Position numbers and translations under genes: made by a program. Of a DNA stretch of 64,000 nt, positions 47,341 to 56,162 are shown one piece after another. The DNA is taken from assembly GCF_018304825.1 (NCBI RefSeq), contig NZ_CP072648.1:603501-667500 (forward strand), read 5' to 3'. The stretch comes from Chloracidobacterium validum (GTDB lineage Bacteria; Acidobacteriota; Blastocatellia; Chloracidobacteriales; Chloracidobacteriaceae). The notes beneath the pieces were generated by a model. That model was given only the letters and a program-made list of their open reading frames with translations. It was not told the origin of the DNA and did not search any database. The stretch's first letter is position 1. Each line of letters begins with the position of its first letter.

Positions 47341-47493
47341 AAAGCTTTGTGTTGTCTCCTGAATGAATGGCTTAACGTCTTGGGTAAGACTAGAGGGTAC
47401 CACAAGGCGTTGTGTAGTGTGATGAATCACACGTTTTATGGTGCTGTCAACTGTATGTTTGGTGGCCGCGCGCCGACAGCTTGGCTTTGTCCC

Positions 47494-47787
47494 ATGACAT
47501 TGAGTGAATATCGCCGCCTGATTGATGAAACTGACGCTCAACTGGTCGCCTTGCTGAATCAGCGGGCTGAACTGGTTATCGCCATTGCGCGGCTCAAGCA
47601 CGCGCAGGGACTTCCAGTGCGCATCCCAGCCCGTGAGGATGAGGTTTTGACGCAAGTGACGGCACACAACACCGGGCCGCTTGACCACCAGGCTATGCGT
47701 CGTCTCTTCGAGCAAATCATTGCTGAGTCGCGCCGCCTTGAACATCACATCTTGGGGACATCGGAAGACAGTCCGCCCAAGTCTTGA
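47494..47787 (+). CDS. Chorismate mutase, AroQ type
   Basis: A 97-aa all-alpha enzyme converting chorismate to prephenate for Phe/Tyr synthesis. 'YRRLIDETDAQLVALLNQRAELVIAIARLKHAQ' has the Arg, Asp and Lys pattern of helix 1, and 'ARED..L' with 'IIAESRR' complete the site. Stand-alone, without a prephenate dehydratase or dehydrogenase domain. The ATG at 47494 is chosen by homology; no clear ribosome site is seen, and upstream in-frame ATGs exist. Confidence 0.88.
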   Translation: MTLSEYRRLIDETDAQLVALLNQRAELVIAIARLKHAQGLPVRIPAREDEVLTQVTAHNTGPLDHQAMRRLFEQIIAESRRLEHHILGTSEDSPPKS

Positions 47788-47968
47788 AAGCCAAGCCAAT
47801 CGTCGTCCACGCGGGAGTCCCAAGCGTATGTCGTTCCGAGTGGTTGATGCGCCGCACTTTTTAGTCGTTGCTTGAGAATCACTGTGCTACAAACAGCCCG
47901 ATCGGCTGGTCAGGTAACCGATTTGGCCAGGTAAGCAGCCGAACCTACGTTTTGAATGGAACGACTCA

Positions 47969-48793
47969 ATGACGGAAAGTCTAAAGCGACTGGTTAAGCC
48001 TCCCAAGGCATATCGCAATCACGAATTTCTGGAAAGTCGCCCCGCGCGCATCATCCGCATCCAAAGTGAGTATCTCGAGCCGGCTACCCGGCTGCATGAA
48101 CACAACGTGCGTGACACGATTGTGTTCTTTGGTTCAGCGCGAATTCACCCACGCGCGGATAGCAAGTACCCCCCAGAGTATGAACCCGACGATCACGGTG
48201 ATAGCGTGACCGACCCAGCCATGGCGCGCTTTTATGACGACGCCGTTGATTTGGCCCGCCTGCTCACCACCTGGGCTATGGGCTTGCCAACCACGCAGCG
48301 GCGGTTTTTGATTTGTTCTGGCGGTGGTCCGGGCATCATGGAAGCCGCCAATCGCGGCGCTGCCCTTGCGGGTGGCAAGTCGGTTGGCTTCAACATCAGC
48401 CTGCCATTCGAGCAATACCCCAATCCGTACATCTCGCCGGAACTGTGCTTTGAGTTTCATTACTTCTTCATGCGGAAGTTCTGGCTGGTGTATCCGGCCA
48501 AAGCGTTGGTGATTTTCCCCGGCGGCTTTGGGACGCTTGACGAGTTACTGGAAGTCCTGACCCTGCTCCAAACCCGCAAGCTCAATCGCCGCATCCCGAT
48601 TGTCATCTATGGGGAGGCATATTGGCGGGAAGTCGTCAACTTCGAGGCGCTTGTCAAATGGGGTATGATTTCGCCATCTGACTTGGAATTTTTTCGTTAT
48701 GCCAATACGCCGGAAGAAGCCTTTGTGTATCTTCGGGATTGTCTGATGGAAATCTACGGCCAGACCGATGATGAACCAGCCTTCAGCGATTGA
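47969..48793 (+). CDS. LOG-family protein (TIGR00730-like)
   Basis: A 274-aa Rossmann-fold protein of the LOG/lysine-decarboxylase-like group. 'FFGSARI', 'CSGGGPGIMEAANRGA' and the signature 'PGGFGTLDE' are intact. LOG enzymes release nucleobases from nucleoside monophosphates (cytokinin riboside 5'-monophosphate phosphoribohydrolases); in bacteria the in vivo substrate is often unclear. It is longer than the ~190-aa plant type by an N-terminal ~60-residue part. It is 47 bases upstream of the livG start. Confidence 0.88.
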   Translation: MTESLKRLVKPPKAYRNHEFLESRPARIIRIQSEYLEPATRLHEHNVRDTIVFFGSARIHPRADSKYPPEYEPDDHGDSVTDPAMARFYDDAVDLARLLTTWAMGLPTTQRRFLICSGGGPGIMEAANRGAALAGGKSVGFNISLPFEQYPNPYISPELCFEFHYFFMRKFWLVYPAKALVIFPGGFGTLDELLEVLTLLQTRKLNRRIPIVIYGEAYWREVVNFEALVKWGMISPSDLEFFRYANTPEEAFVYLRDCLMEIYGQTDDEPAFSD

Positions 48794-48812
48794 CCTGTCG
48801 CATCGTTGCCGC

Positions 48813-48846
48813 GCGGATTTCCCATGGTTGCGGATTTCCCATGGTT
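48813..48846. repeat. 17-bp tandem duplication at the livG start
   Basis: GCGGATTTCCCATGGTT occurs twice in a row without mismatch (48813-48829 and 48830-48846). Each copy contains an ATG, but only the second (48841) is in the livG frame. Confidence 0.9.
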
Positions 48847-49626
48847 TTAGCTGTCTCTTCTGAGTCGCCCCTGTTGGCAACCAAGGCCACGACGGTCCGC
48901 TTTGGCGGCATCGTCGCCGTCAAAGACCTTGACCTGACGGTGCCATCCAACCAGGTCTTCGGACTCATCGGGCCGAATGGGGCCGGCAAGACGACCGTTT
49001 TCAACATCTTGACCGGCGTTTACCGTCCAACGTCGGGCGATGTGCAGTTTGAAGGGCGCAGCATCGTGGGCTTGCCGCCACACGCCATCGCGCAGCTTGG
49101 ATTGGCCCGAACGTTTCAAAACATCCGCCTCTTTGGGGAGTTGTCGGTACTTGAAAACGTCATGACGGCCTGTCATCCACGGAGCCGGTCGGGGGTGCTG
49201 GCAACAATGTTCCGCACCCGCCGTCAGCAGTCTGAAGAACGCGAACAGCGGGATTTTGCGCTGGCGTTGCTGGAACGTTTTGGGCTGGCCGCCCAGCGTC
49301 ACGCGCCGGCCAAAAGCCTTGCTTACGGCAATCAGCGGCGGCTCGAAATTGCGCGGGCGCTGGCGACACGGCCGAAGGCGTTGCTGCTGGATGAGCCGGC
49401 CGCCGGGATGAATCCCCAGGAGTCGGTGGCGCTGATGCGCCAAATCCAGCAGCTTAGGGACGATTTCAAGCTGACGATTGTCCTTGTCGAACACAACATG
49501 CGCGTGGTCATGGGGGCCTGCGAGCGCATCCAGGTCGTTGAGCAAGGGCAGACCATTGCCATTGGCTCACCAGACGACATCAAGCGCGATCCGCGGGTTA
49601 TCGCAGCTTACCTAGGGACGGCTTGA
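48841..49626 (+). CDS. livG: LivG-type ABC transporter ATPase
   Basis: Cytoplasmic ATPase of a branched-chain amino-acid (HAAT) importer, 261 aa. Walker A 'GPNGAGKTT', LivG-type 'GLARTFQNIRLF', a signature region 'LAYGNQRRLEIARAL' and Walker B 'LLLDEPAAGMNP' are all present. 'EHNMRVVMGACERIQV' is the H-loop region. The start is the ATG in the second copy of a 17-bp duplication. Its stop overlaps the ribosome-binding region of the methyltransferase gene. The permeases (LivH/LivM) and binding protein are not in this window. Confidence 0.92.
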   Translation: MVLAVSSESPLLATKATTVRFGGIVAVKDLDLTVPSNQVFGLIGPNGAGKTTVFNILTGVYRPTSGDVQFEGRSIVGLPPHAIAQLGLARTFQNIRLFGELSVLENVMTACHPRSRSGVLATMFRTRRQQSEEREQRDFALALLERFGLAAQRHAPAKSLAYGNQRRLEIARALATRPKALLLDEPAAGMNPQESVALMRQIQQLRDDFKLTIVLVEHNMRVVMGACERIQVVEQGQTIAIGSPDDIKRDPRVIAAYLGTA

Positions 49627-49643
49627 GGGAGGATTCTCAATTC

Positions 49644-50690
49644 TTGGCTACGCCATCTGAAGCGTTCTTAGGGACAGGGGCTTCCTATCCGCTGGATGCT
49701 GTTCTATGCGGGGATAGCCGACAGCTTCTTCAAGGGCTACCGACCAAGTCCGTAGATTTGGTCTTGACCTCGCCGCCCTACTTCCGCCAACGGGATTACG
49801 GAGGCGGCATTGGGAATGAGGCGAGTCTGGATGCCTATCTGGAATCCCTGCTTACCATCTTTGGGGAGTGCCTGCGCATTCTGAAACCGACCGGAAGCTT
49901 GGTCTTCAATGTTGGGGATAAGTACTTGCGCCAGAGCTTGATGCTGATTCCGTACCGCTTTGCCACGGCGGCGCTGGAGCGATTCCCGGTGCGGCTGGTC
50001 AATGCAGTGACCTGGGTCAAGCGCAATCCGACGCCACGGCATTTTCGGCGGCGGTTGGTCTCCAGCACTGAGCCTTTTTTCCATTTTGTCGTTTCGGATG
50101 ATTACCAGTACTTCCCGGAGAATTTTTTACGCCGGGCCGCGTCGCCCACGCCTTCGCGCCAGCGGGCGCGGATCGGACAGCGTTACTTCCGGCTCGTTGA
50201 GGCGTCACCCCTGACGCCAGAGGAAAAGGCCAATGCCCGCGCGGCGCTGGAAGGCTGTATTGCCGAGGTCCAGCGCGGAGAAATTCAGGACTTCCGCATG
50301 AAAATCCGCGGCGTGCACTCCGCTCCCTTTGGGGGACGCGAGGGCGGGCGCAATATCCACCTGGAACGCGACGGCTTCACGATGATTCGCATGCACGGCG
50401 AACGGCTCAAGCGAGATGTGATTGAAATGCCGGTCGAATCACTCAAGGGCTGTCCCCACCGCGCTGTCTTCCCTGAAGCCATCGTGGCGGAGTTTATCGA
50501 ACTGCTGACGCGCCCTGGCGATGTCGTCCTCGATCCCTTTCTTGGCGCGGGCACGACGGCCGTGGTCGCCAAGAAACACGACCGGCGCTACCTTGGATTC
50601 GAGATCAATCCAGAGTACTGCGCCTATGCGCGTCACCGGGTCGCCAGCGTTGCCTGCCAGACGTCATTCCTGGATACAGTCACACCGTAA
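49644..50690 (+). CDS. DNA methyltransferase, beta-class (N4-cytosine or N6-adenine)
   Basis: A 348-aa site-specific DNA methyltransferase. The catalytic motif IV 'TSPPYF' is near residue 47 and the SAM-binding motif I 'DPFLGAGTT' near residue 300, the order of beta-class enzymes; TSPPY favours N4-methylcytosine. A basic central part with 'RRRLVSSTEPFFHFV' may be the DNA-recognition region. The start is TTG at 49644, 10 nt after GGGAGGA that overlaps the livG end. No restriction enzyme gene is near, so it looks solitary. Recognition sequence unknown. Confidence 0.92.
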   Translation: MATPSEAFLGTGASYPLDAVLCGDSRQLLQGLPTKSVDLVLTSPPYFRQRDYGGGIGNEASLDAYLESLLTIFGECLRILKPTGSLVFNVGDKYLRQSLMLIPYRFATAALERFPVRLVNAVTWVKRNPTPRHFRRRLVSSTEPFFHFVVSDDYQYFPENFLRRAASPTPSRQRARIGQRYFRLVEASPLTPEEKANARAALEGCIAEVQRGEIQDFRMKIRGVHSAPFGGREGGRNIHLERDGFTMIRMHGERLKRDVIEMPVESLKGCPHRAVFPEAIVAEFIELLTRPGDVVLDPFLGAGTTAVVAKKHDRRYLGFEINPEYCAYARHRVASVACQTSFLDTVTP

Positions 50691-50717
50691 CGCCCTGACG
50701 AGCGTGAGCCACACCCG

Positions 50718-51458
50718 ATGTCCGAGCCTCATCCTTTATCCGTCGCGCTGCCGCTACTGACCGTCGAAAATGTTTGCGTCGCCTATGGCGCAATCGAGGC
50801 GGTGCATGACATATCGCTGACGGTGAACCCAGGTGAAGTGGTGACCCTGATCGGCGCAAACGGGGCCGGGAAAACCACCTTGCTCAAGACGATCATGGGC
50901 TTGCTCAAACCCACGCGCGGTCGGGTCGTCTTCAATGGCGAAGACCTGACCGGCTACCCAACCCATGCCATCGTTGCCCGTGGGCTTGCGCTGTCACCGG
51001 AAGGGCGCGGTATCTTCCCCGACCTGACGGTGCTGGAAAATCTCGAACTCGGCGCTTACCGTCAGCCGGACCGCGCGCAGTTTCGCCGTGACTTGGAGCA
51101 CGTCAGGACGCTGTTTCCCCGTGTCAACGAGCGCCTCCATCAGCGCGCCGGGACGCTCTCCGGTGGCGAGCAGCAAATGGTAGCAATCGGGCGGGCGCTG
51201 ATGAGCCGTCCGAAGCTCTTGTTGCTGGATGAGCCATCATTGGGACTCGCGCCGATGGTGACCCAGTCCATTTTCGACGCGCTCGGTGAACTCAACCGTG
51301 AAGGCTTGACCATTCTCTTGGTCGAGCAAAATGCGCACCTAGCGTTGGCGCGTTCCCATCGGGGCTACGTGTTGGAAACCGGACGAATTTGGCTTGCGGG
51401 GAACGCCGCCGAACTGGCGCGGGACGCACGTGTCCAGGAGGCCTATCTGGGGCAGTGA
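50718..51458 (+). CDS. livF: LivF-type ABC transporter ATPase
   Basis: Second ATPase of a branched-chain amino-acid importer, 246 aa. Walker A 'GANGAGKTT', LivF-type 'ALSPEGRGIFPDLTVLENL', signature 'LSGGEQQMVAIGRAL', Walker B 'LLLLDEPSLGLAP' and H-loop 'LLVEQNAHLAL'. It partners with LivG, from which it is separated by the methyltransferase gene. The FkbM gene start overlaps its stop. Confidence 0.93.
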   Translation: MSEPHPLSVALPLLTVENVCVAYGAIEAVHDISLTVNPGEVVTLIGANGAGKTTLLKTIMGLLKPTRGRVVFNGEDLTGYPTHAIVARGLALSPEGRGIFPDLTVLENLELGAYRQPDRAQFRRDLEHVRTLFPRVNERLHQRAGTLSGGEQQMVAIGRALMSRPKLLLLDEPSLGLAPMVTQSIFDALGELNREGLTILLVEQNAHLALARSHRGYVLETGRIWLAGNAAELARDARVQEAYLGQ

Positions 51459-52192
51459 AGCACTTCGTTCGACAACTCCTTGAAAAAGCCGGCTACTTGG
51501 TCTTTCGGACGGCTTACGCGCCAAAACAAATAGACGTGACCCTGGACATTCGGCGGCTTGTTCCACCGGAGTCTATCAACGTGATTTACGATGTTGGGGC
51601 AAACGTTGGCCAGACCGTCACGTGGTTTCGGAGAGCGTTTCCACAGGCGCATATTGTCGCTTTTGAGCCGATCAAGGCCACCTTCAGCCAACTTCAAGCC
51701 AACGTCGGGCAGTTGCCCAACGTGACGCTGTTCAACCTCGCGCTGGGTGCATCACCCGGGACAGCAGTGGTTCATCTGCAAGCCAGTAGTGGTCACAATT
51801 CACTCAATCCCGTCGTCAACCACGCTACGTCGGCCGGTGCTTCCGAAATGGTTCGGATCGAAACGCTGGCCGCCGTGACTCGCCAGCTTGGTTTCTCACG
51901 GATCGATCTTCTCAAGATCGACACCGAAGGCTATGAGCTTGCCGTTCTGGCCGGAGCAACGGATTTCCTGCCAAAGCTCACCTTTGTGTATGCCGAGATT
52001 GACTTTGAGCCAGCGGGACGCCACACAAATTTCTTTGCCTTGTATGAGCTGCTCGCCGGATATGGCTTCAACTTCTTTGGTTTGTATGACATGTACCACT
52101 ACGACGACGGACGCCTCAATTTTGCCAATGCGTTGTTTGTCAATCCCAAGCTGATTGGCTCAAACACGACCCACCAAGCTGAGCCAAGTTAA
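51455..52192 (+). CDS. FkbM-family methyltransferase
   Basis: SAM-dependent methyltransferase of 245 aa. 'VIYDVGANVGQTVTWF' is the SAM-binding loop, 'IVAFEPIKATFSQL' follows, and the signature 'DLLKIDTEGYELAVLAGA' is intact. The family methylates small molecules or glycans; in bacteria it often accompanies surface polysaccharide genes, which are not seen here. GTG at 51455 overlaps the livF stop by four bases. The substrate is unknown. Confidence 0.9.
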   Translation: MKHFVRQLLEKAGYLVFRTAYAPKQIDVTLDIRRLVPPESINVIYDVGANVGQTVTWFRRAFPQAHIVAFEPIKATFSQLQANVGQLPNVTLFNLALGASPGTAVVHLQASSGHNSLNPVVNHATSAGASEMVRIETLAAVTRQLGFSRIDLLKIDTEGYELAVLAGATDFLPKLTFVYAEIDFEPAGRHTNFFALYELLAGYGFNFFGLYDMYHYDDGRLNFANALFVNPKLIGSNTTHQAEPS

Positions 52193-52196
52193 GGGT

Positions 52197-52220
52197 GGCC
52201 GGTGGCGGATGCCACCGGCC
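52197..52220. terminator. Hairpin between FkbM gene and hemE
   Basis: GGCCGGTGGC, loop GGAT, GCCACCGGCC: a perfect 10-bp stem with a 4-nt loop between convergent genes. No T-run, but the stem is very stable. Confidence 0.65.
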
Positions 52221-52254
52221 GGATGTCACGCCCGGAACAACCGGCGTCGCCGCA

Positions 52255-53286
52255 CTAAACTGGTCGTCCTTGCGCCGCCGCGATGAAGGCCTGGGCATGT
52301 TCGACTGGCGTTGGCGGCAGGATACCGTGACCGAGGTTCATGATGTGGCCCGGCGCATCCTTGGCTTTGGCGCGGACTTCCTCTACGCCACGGATGATCC
52401 CCTCGCGCGGTCCAAGCAGCCGACAGGGATCGAGATTGCCCTGGAGCGCCACCCGTCCCCGGGTGCGTTGGACGGCTTCGGCCAGGTCGGTACGCCAGTC
52501 AATGCTGAGTACTTCCGCCCCAGAAGCCGCCATGCCCTCCAACAGGTGCGCACTGCCGTTGACGTAGAGGATTCGTGGCACGGCCGTTCCGACTTGCTCA
52601 AATACCCGTTGAATGTAGGGCAGGGCAAACGCGCCAAAATCTTCTGGCGACAACTCACCGGCCCACGAGTCAAACAGTTGGAGCGCATCAATGCCGGCCT
52701 CAATCTGGGCTTTGAGGTAGAGCGCCTGGGTATCGGCGAGCTTTTCCATCAGTCGGTGGAAAGTCGCCGGTTCGTTGTACATCATGGACTTGATCAAGTG
52801 GTAATTCTTTGAGCTGCCGCCTTCGATCATGTAGGCCGCGAGTGTCCACGGCGCGCCTGCAAATCCCAACAGCGGGACGGTATCGGCAATTTCACGCTTG
52901 AGCGTTCGGATGATGTCATAGACAAACGGCATGGTCTCGACCGGGTCCGGCACGCGCAGCGACGCCACATCGGCCGCCGAACGAACCGGGTTGGGCATTT
53001 TGGGACCAATTTTTTCCGTCAACTGGACTTCCAGCCCCATGGCTTCGACCGGAATGAGGATGTCGGAAAACATGATGACCGCATCCACGCCCAGAATGCG
53101 GAGTGGTTGCAGTGACACTTCCACGGCAAGGTCAACGGTCTTGCAGAGTGTCAGGAAAGGCAAATCCTTACGGACGGCGCGGTACTCCGGCAGGTAGCGC
53201 CCGGCCTGGCGCATCATCCAAACTGGGGTTCGTTCGACCGGTTGACGGCGGGCAGCGCGAACCAGGAGGTCATTCTTCAAGGGCAT
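52255..53286 (-). CDS. hemE: Uroporphyrinogen decarboxylase
   Basis: Turns uroporphyrinogen III into coproporphyrinogen III, the shared step toward heme and chlorophylls. 343 aa. 'PVWMMRQAGRYLPEYR' is the N-terminal signature, and 'GFAGAPWTLAAYMIEGG' plus 'FDSWAGELSP' complete the active-site set. The ATG at 53286 is chosen. It is a single-gene unit here, apart from acsF but in the same pathway. Confidence 0.97.
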   Translation of the reverse strand: MPLKNDLLVRAARRQPVERTPVWMMRQAGRYLPEYRAVRKDLPFLTLCKTVDLAVEVSLQPLRILGVDAVIMFSDILIPVEAMGLEVQLTEKIGPKMPNPVRSAADVASLRVPDPVETMPFVYDIIRTLKREIADTVPLLGFAGAPWTLAAYMIEGGSSKNYHLIKSMMYNEPATFHRLMEKLADTQALYLKAQIEAGIDALQLFDSWAGELSPEDFGAFALPYIQRVFEQVGTAVPRILYVNGSAHLLEGMAASGAEVLSIDWRTDLAEAVQRTRGRVALQGNLDPCRLLGPREGIIRGVEEVRAKAKDAPGHIMNLGHGILPPTPVEHAQAFIAAAQGRPV

Positions 53287-53413
53287 GGGCTAAACTCGCG
53301 GATGAGGGAAATGGTCGTCGCAAAGGCGCGACCTTGCAAGCAATCTACATTGCGCGCCATCGGAAAGTCATTGCTGAATTGACCGGGCTGTGCATGCTTA
53401 GGCGCGGCTGTCC

Positions 53414-53431
53414 GCAGCCGGCCGCGGCTGC
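53414..53431 (+). promoter_or_regulatory. Hairpin in the leader of the DUF6941-like gene
   Basis: GCAGCC (53414-53419) pairs with GGCTGC (53426-53431) with a 6-nt GC-rich loop, about 40 bases before the gene start. It may be a leader stem; function unknown. Confidence 0.25.
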
Positions 53432-53468
53432 GCTGCAAGCGGATGTCACCAGAAGGATACTCAACACT

Positions 53469-53909
53469 ATGCCTGCGGTTGGGACAAATCATGCAAAAAC
53501 CATCGAACTCGTTTACCAAATCCTGTGCGACGACGTGCGCCTCGAAGTCGGCAACAAGTTGAGCTTCATGGGCGTCTTCCAGGAAATTTACGTTCCTGAA
53601 ATTCCCTTCGGGCTATCGCGCATGGCGGTGTGCAATCACTGGCGCGGTACTGGAGAGTATTTGTCCGAGGTGCGGATCCTGTATCCCGGACGCCAACAGG
53701 CGCTGGCGGTTTCGACGCCTTCCCAGTTGAGCCTGCCGGTTCACGGCTTCAACACCAACGTCACGTTTTTTCTCAACTTGCACTTCACACAGGCTGGCGA
53801 CTATGCCGTGCAGACACTGCTGGACTCGAATCTTTTCTGCGAGACGGTGCTGCGCGTGGGGCGCATCATGCCCCCTGATGATGACCGCTCCAATCCACTG
53901 CTCAACTGA
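53469..53909 (+). CDS. DUF6941-like protein
   Basis: A 146-aa cytoplasmic protein resembling the small DUF6941 group by its pattern 'YQILCDDVRLEVGNKLSFMGVFQEI', 'SVP' type mid-region and a C-terminal beta sheet ('VNTNVTFFLNLHF' type pattern). No catalytic motif. AGAAGGATA lies before the ATG. It is divergent from hemE and followed by a strong hairpin. Function unknown. Confidence 0.65.
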   Translation: MPAVGTNHAKTIELVYQILCDDVRLEVGNKLSFMGVFQEIYVPEIPFGLSRMAVCNHWRGTGEYLSEVRILYPGRQQALAVSTPSQLSLPVHGFNTNVTFFLNLHFTQAGDYAVQTLLDSNLFCETVLRVGRIMPPDDDRSNPLLN

Positions 53910-53968
53910 GCGTGGCGTCAAGCGTGGCGCGCCGGTTTCCCACCTAGCTGGGACAGTCAGGCGGAGCG

Positions 53969-53994
53969 CCCTGGTCTGATCCGCCAGACCGGGG
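53969..53994 (+). terminator. Hairpin after the DUF6941-like gene
   Basis: CCCTGGTCTG (53969-53978) pairs with CAGACCGGGG (53985-53994), one G-U pair, 6-nt loop. It lies 60 bases after the stop and 90 bases before hslV, so it could end one transcript or sit in the next leader. Confidence 0.5.
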
Positions 53995-54083
53995 AGGCGT
54001 GTCGGGCAGTATTGGCGCGTGCCGGTGGGCTATGCTACAGACGAGGTTGCTCAAGACTTTCTTTGCCGAATTGAAGGAACATC

Positions 54084-54647
54084 GTGACTCGTTTGCGTTT
54101 GACTGAAACTCGTCCAGAGATTCGCAGCACAACCGTTTTGGTCGTGCGCCGTGAAGGTAAGGTCGTCATGGCTGCCGATGGCCAAGTAACCATGGGGTCG
54201 AATGTGGTCAAGGGCAGCGCCCGCAAGCTTCGTCGCCTGTATAACGACAAAATTTTGGCCGGCTTTGCCGGGGCCACAGCGGACGCCTTTTCACTCTTCA
54301 CGCGCTTCGAGGCCAAGCTTGACCAGTATCATGGGCAGTTGCAACGGGCGGCCGTCGAGCTGGCCAAGGATTGGCGAACCGACCGCATGCTTCGCCACCT
54401 GGAAGCCTTGCTCTTGGTGGCGGATGAAAAAGCCACACTGCTTTTGTCCGGCACGGGTGACATCATCGAGCCAGACAATGACTGCATGGCGATTGGTTCA
54501 GGGGGCCACTATGCCGAAGCTGCCGCTCGGACGTTGCTCAAGCACACTGACTTTCCCGCCCGCCAAGTGGCTGAAGAAGCCATGAGTATTGCCGCCAGTA
54601 TTTGTATCTACACCAACCACAACATCGCGTACGAAGAGCTGGGCTAA
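54084..54647 (+). CDS. hslV: ATP-dependent protease subunit HslV
   Basis: Proteolytic core of the HslVU (ClpYQ) bacterial proteasome, 187 aa. The catalytic threonine should be Thr16, in '[22 protein letters not shown]', so a 15-residue propeptide must be removed. '[11 protein letters not shown]' and 'NHNIAYEEL' are conserved. GTG start 5 nt after AAGGA. The ATPase partner hslU, often the next gene, is absent here. Confidence 0.95.
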   Translation: MTRLRLTETRPEIRSTTVLVVRREGKVVMAADGQVTMGSNVVKGSARKLRRLYNDKILAGFAGATADAFSLFTRFEAKLDQYHGQLQRAAVELAKDWRTDRMLRHLEALLLVADEKATLLLSGTGDIIEPDNDCMAIGSGGHYAEAAARTLLKHTDFPARQVAEEAMSIAASICIYTNHNIAYEELG

Positions 54648-54672
54648 TCGCCGGACGTCATGGGTTTTCAGT

Positions 54673-55641
54673 ATGGCGCGCGAGCATGATTTCATCGAAC
54701 GTCGGCGGGCAAACTGGCAGCGCCTGGAAATGCTGCTCGCGCAGGTCGGGGGCGGCGGGCTGCGCCGCCTCCGGCGTGAACAAGTGCGTGAGTTTGGGCA
54801 GCTCTACCAGCGAACGGCGGCTGACCTAGCCGTTGCGCGGCACGATGTGCGCGATCCCCAACTCATCAACTATCTCAACCACTTGGCGGTCCGCGCGCAT
54901 GCGGCGATTTATCGCACTGAGCGGGGTAGTTGGCGAAAGCTCTGGCACTTCTACCGCTATGATGCGCCGGCGCTCTTTCAGACCTACCGTGGCTATGTCT
55001 TCGCCGCGTTTCTGGTGTTTGCTGGATTCGCGCTCTTTGGGGGACTGTTTGTTTGTTATGACGAAGCGTTTGCCCAGGTGATGGGGCTATCTTCCGCGCT
55101 CGAGCAAATCAAGCGTGGTGATAATTGGACGGACCGGATCAACGGCGAAAATCAGCTCGCCGCCTCATTCATCATGACGAACAATCTGCAAGTGGCGCTT
55201 GGGGCTTTCGCCATGGGCATATTTGCCGGACTTGGCACGTTTTACGTTTTGGCGTTCAACGGGCTGCATATCGGCAGCATTTTGGCGCTGGCGGTGAAAT
55301 ACAGCTTCACGCCGCTTTTGGTTTTTGTTTGCGCGCATGGCGTGTTTGAGTTGACGGCCATTTTTATTTCTGGCGGGGCGGGATTCCTGATCGGAGGGGC
55401 ATTGATTGCGCCTGGCGACCGAACCCGCGGAGAAGCCCTCCTGGAACGCGGTATCGCCGCCGTCAAGCTCCTTGCGCTGTGCTTTCCGTTGCTGGTGGTC
55501 GCCGGCATCATCGAGGGCTTTTTGTCACCGGCGAGAGTTCCCAGTATCTTCAAATTTTCGGTAGCCCTGCTTTGCGTAGTCTTTCTTGTGGTCTATCTTG
55601 GGTCGCCAGTGCCGCCGCGCCCAGCGGACACCTCTAGGTAA
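54673..55641 (+). CDS. SpoIIM-like membrane protein
   Basis: A 322-aa membrane protein of the stage-II-sporulation-protein-M superfamily. A charged N-terminal helical part (residues 1-95) is followed by about five spans; 'FIMTNNLQVALGAFAMGIFAGLGTFYVLAFNG' is the typical core. In non-sporulators such proteins are of unknown role, often near RDD or vWA genes. The ATG at 54673 lies 25 bases after hslV. A longer frame overlapping hslV is not supported. Confidence 0.82.
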   Translation: MAREHDFIERRRANWQRLEMLLAQVGGGGLRRLRREQVREFGQLYQRTAADLAVARHDVRDPQLINYLNHLAVRAHAAIYRTERGSWRKLWHFYRYDAPALFQTYRGYVFAAFLVFAGFALFGGLFVCYDEAFAQVMGLSSALEQIKRGDNWTDRINGENQLAASFIMTNNLQVALGAFAMGIFAGLGTFYVLAFNGLHIGSILALAVKYSFTPLLVFVCAHGVFELTAIFISGGAGFLIGGALIAPGDRTRGEALLERGIAAVKLLALCFPLLVVAGIIEGFLSPARVPSIFKFSVALLCVVFLVVYLGSPVPPRPADTSR

Positions 55642-55712
55642 AAACATCGGCTACCCCCGGCTAACACAGGGCTAATACGAACTTGGATTGACTTCTGTGA
55701 AAGGGTTGAAGC

Positions 55713-56162
55713 ATGAAAGCCATTCTTGAGGACATTGATACCGAACAAACCACGGCACTGCTGTCTGAGATCATGGAGTGTGAGCTGGCCGGTGTGGTGT
55801 GCTACACCCACTTTGCCTTGATGATTACGGGACCAAATCGCATTCCAATTGTAGATTTCTTCAAGCGGCAAGCGAGTGAGTCGCTCGCGCATGCCCAGCA
55901 AGTGGGAGAAATTTTGACCGGATTGGAAGGGCATCCCAGCCTGCGCATTGCCGCTATTGAAGAAACCCACCGCCACAGCGTCCGGGATATTTTGGAAGAA
56001 AGCTTGGCGCATGAGCGGCGGGCGCTTGATCTCTACAAGAAACTGCTGGCTGTCGTCGCTGACCGCAGCGTGTATATCGAGGAGTTTGCCCGCACGATGA
56101 TTGGGCAGGAAGAGTTGCACTGCATCGAACTCAAAAAGATGCTGCGCGATTATGGTCAGTGA
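55713..56162 (+). CDS. Ferritin-like di-iron protein (bacterioferritin-like)
   Basis: A 149-aa four-helix-bundle protein. Glu/His pairs occur in helix order: '[15 protein letters not shown]', '[15 protein letters not shown]', '[15 protein letters not shown]' and '[15 protein letters not shown]', the pattern of bacterioferritin/DPS-type iron sites. It may store iron or act as an oxidase. Its end overlaps the heptose adenylyltransferase start by 11 bases. Confidence 0.85.
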   Translation: MKAILEDIDTEQTTALLSEIMECELAGVVCYTHFALMITGPNRIPIVDFFKRQASESLAHAQQVGEILTGLEGHPSLRIAAIEETHRHSVRDILEESLAHERRALDLYKKLLAVVADRSVYIEEFARTMIGQEELHCIELKKMLRDYGQ

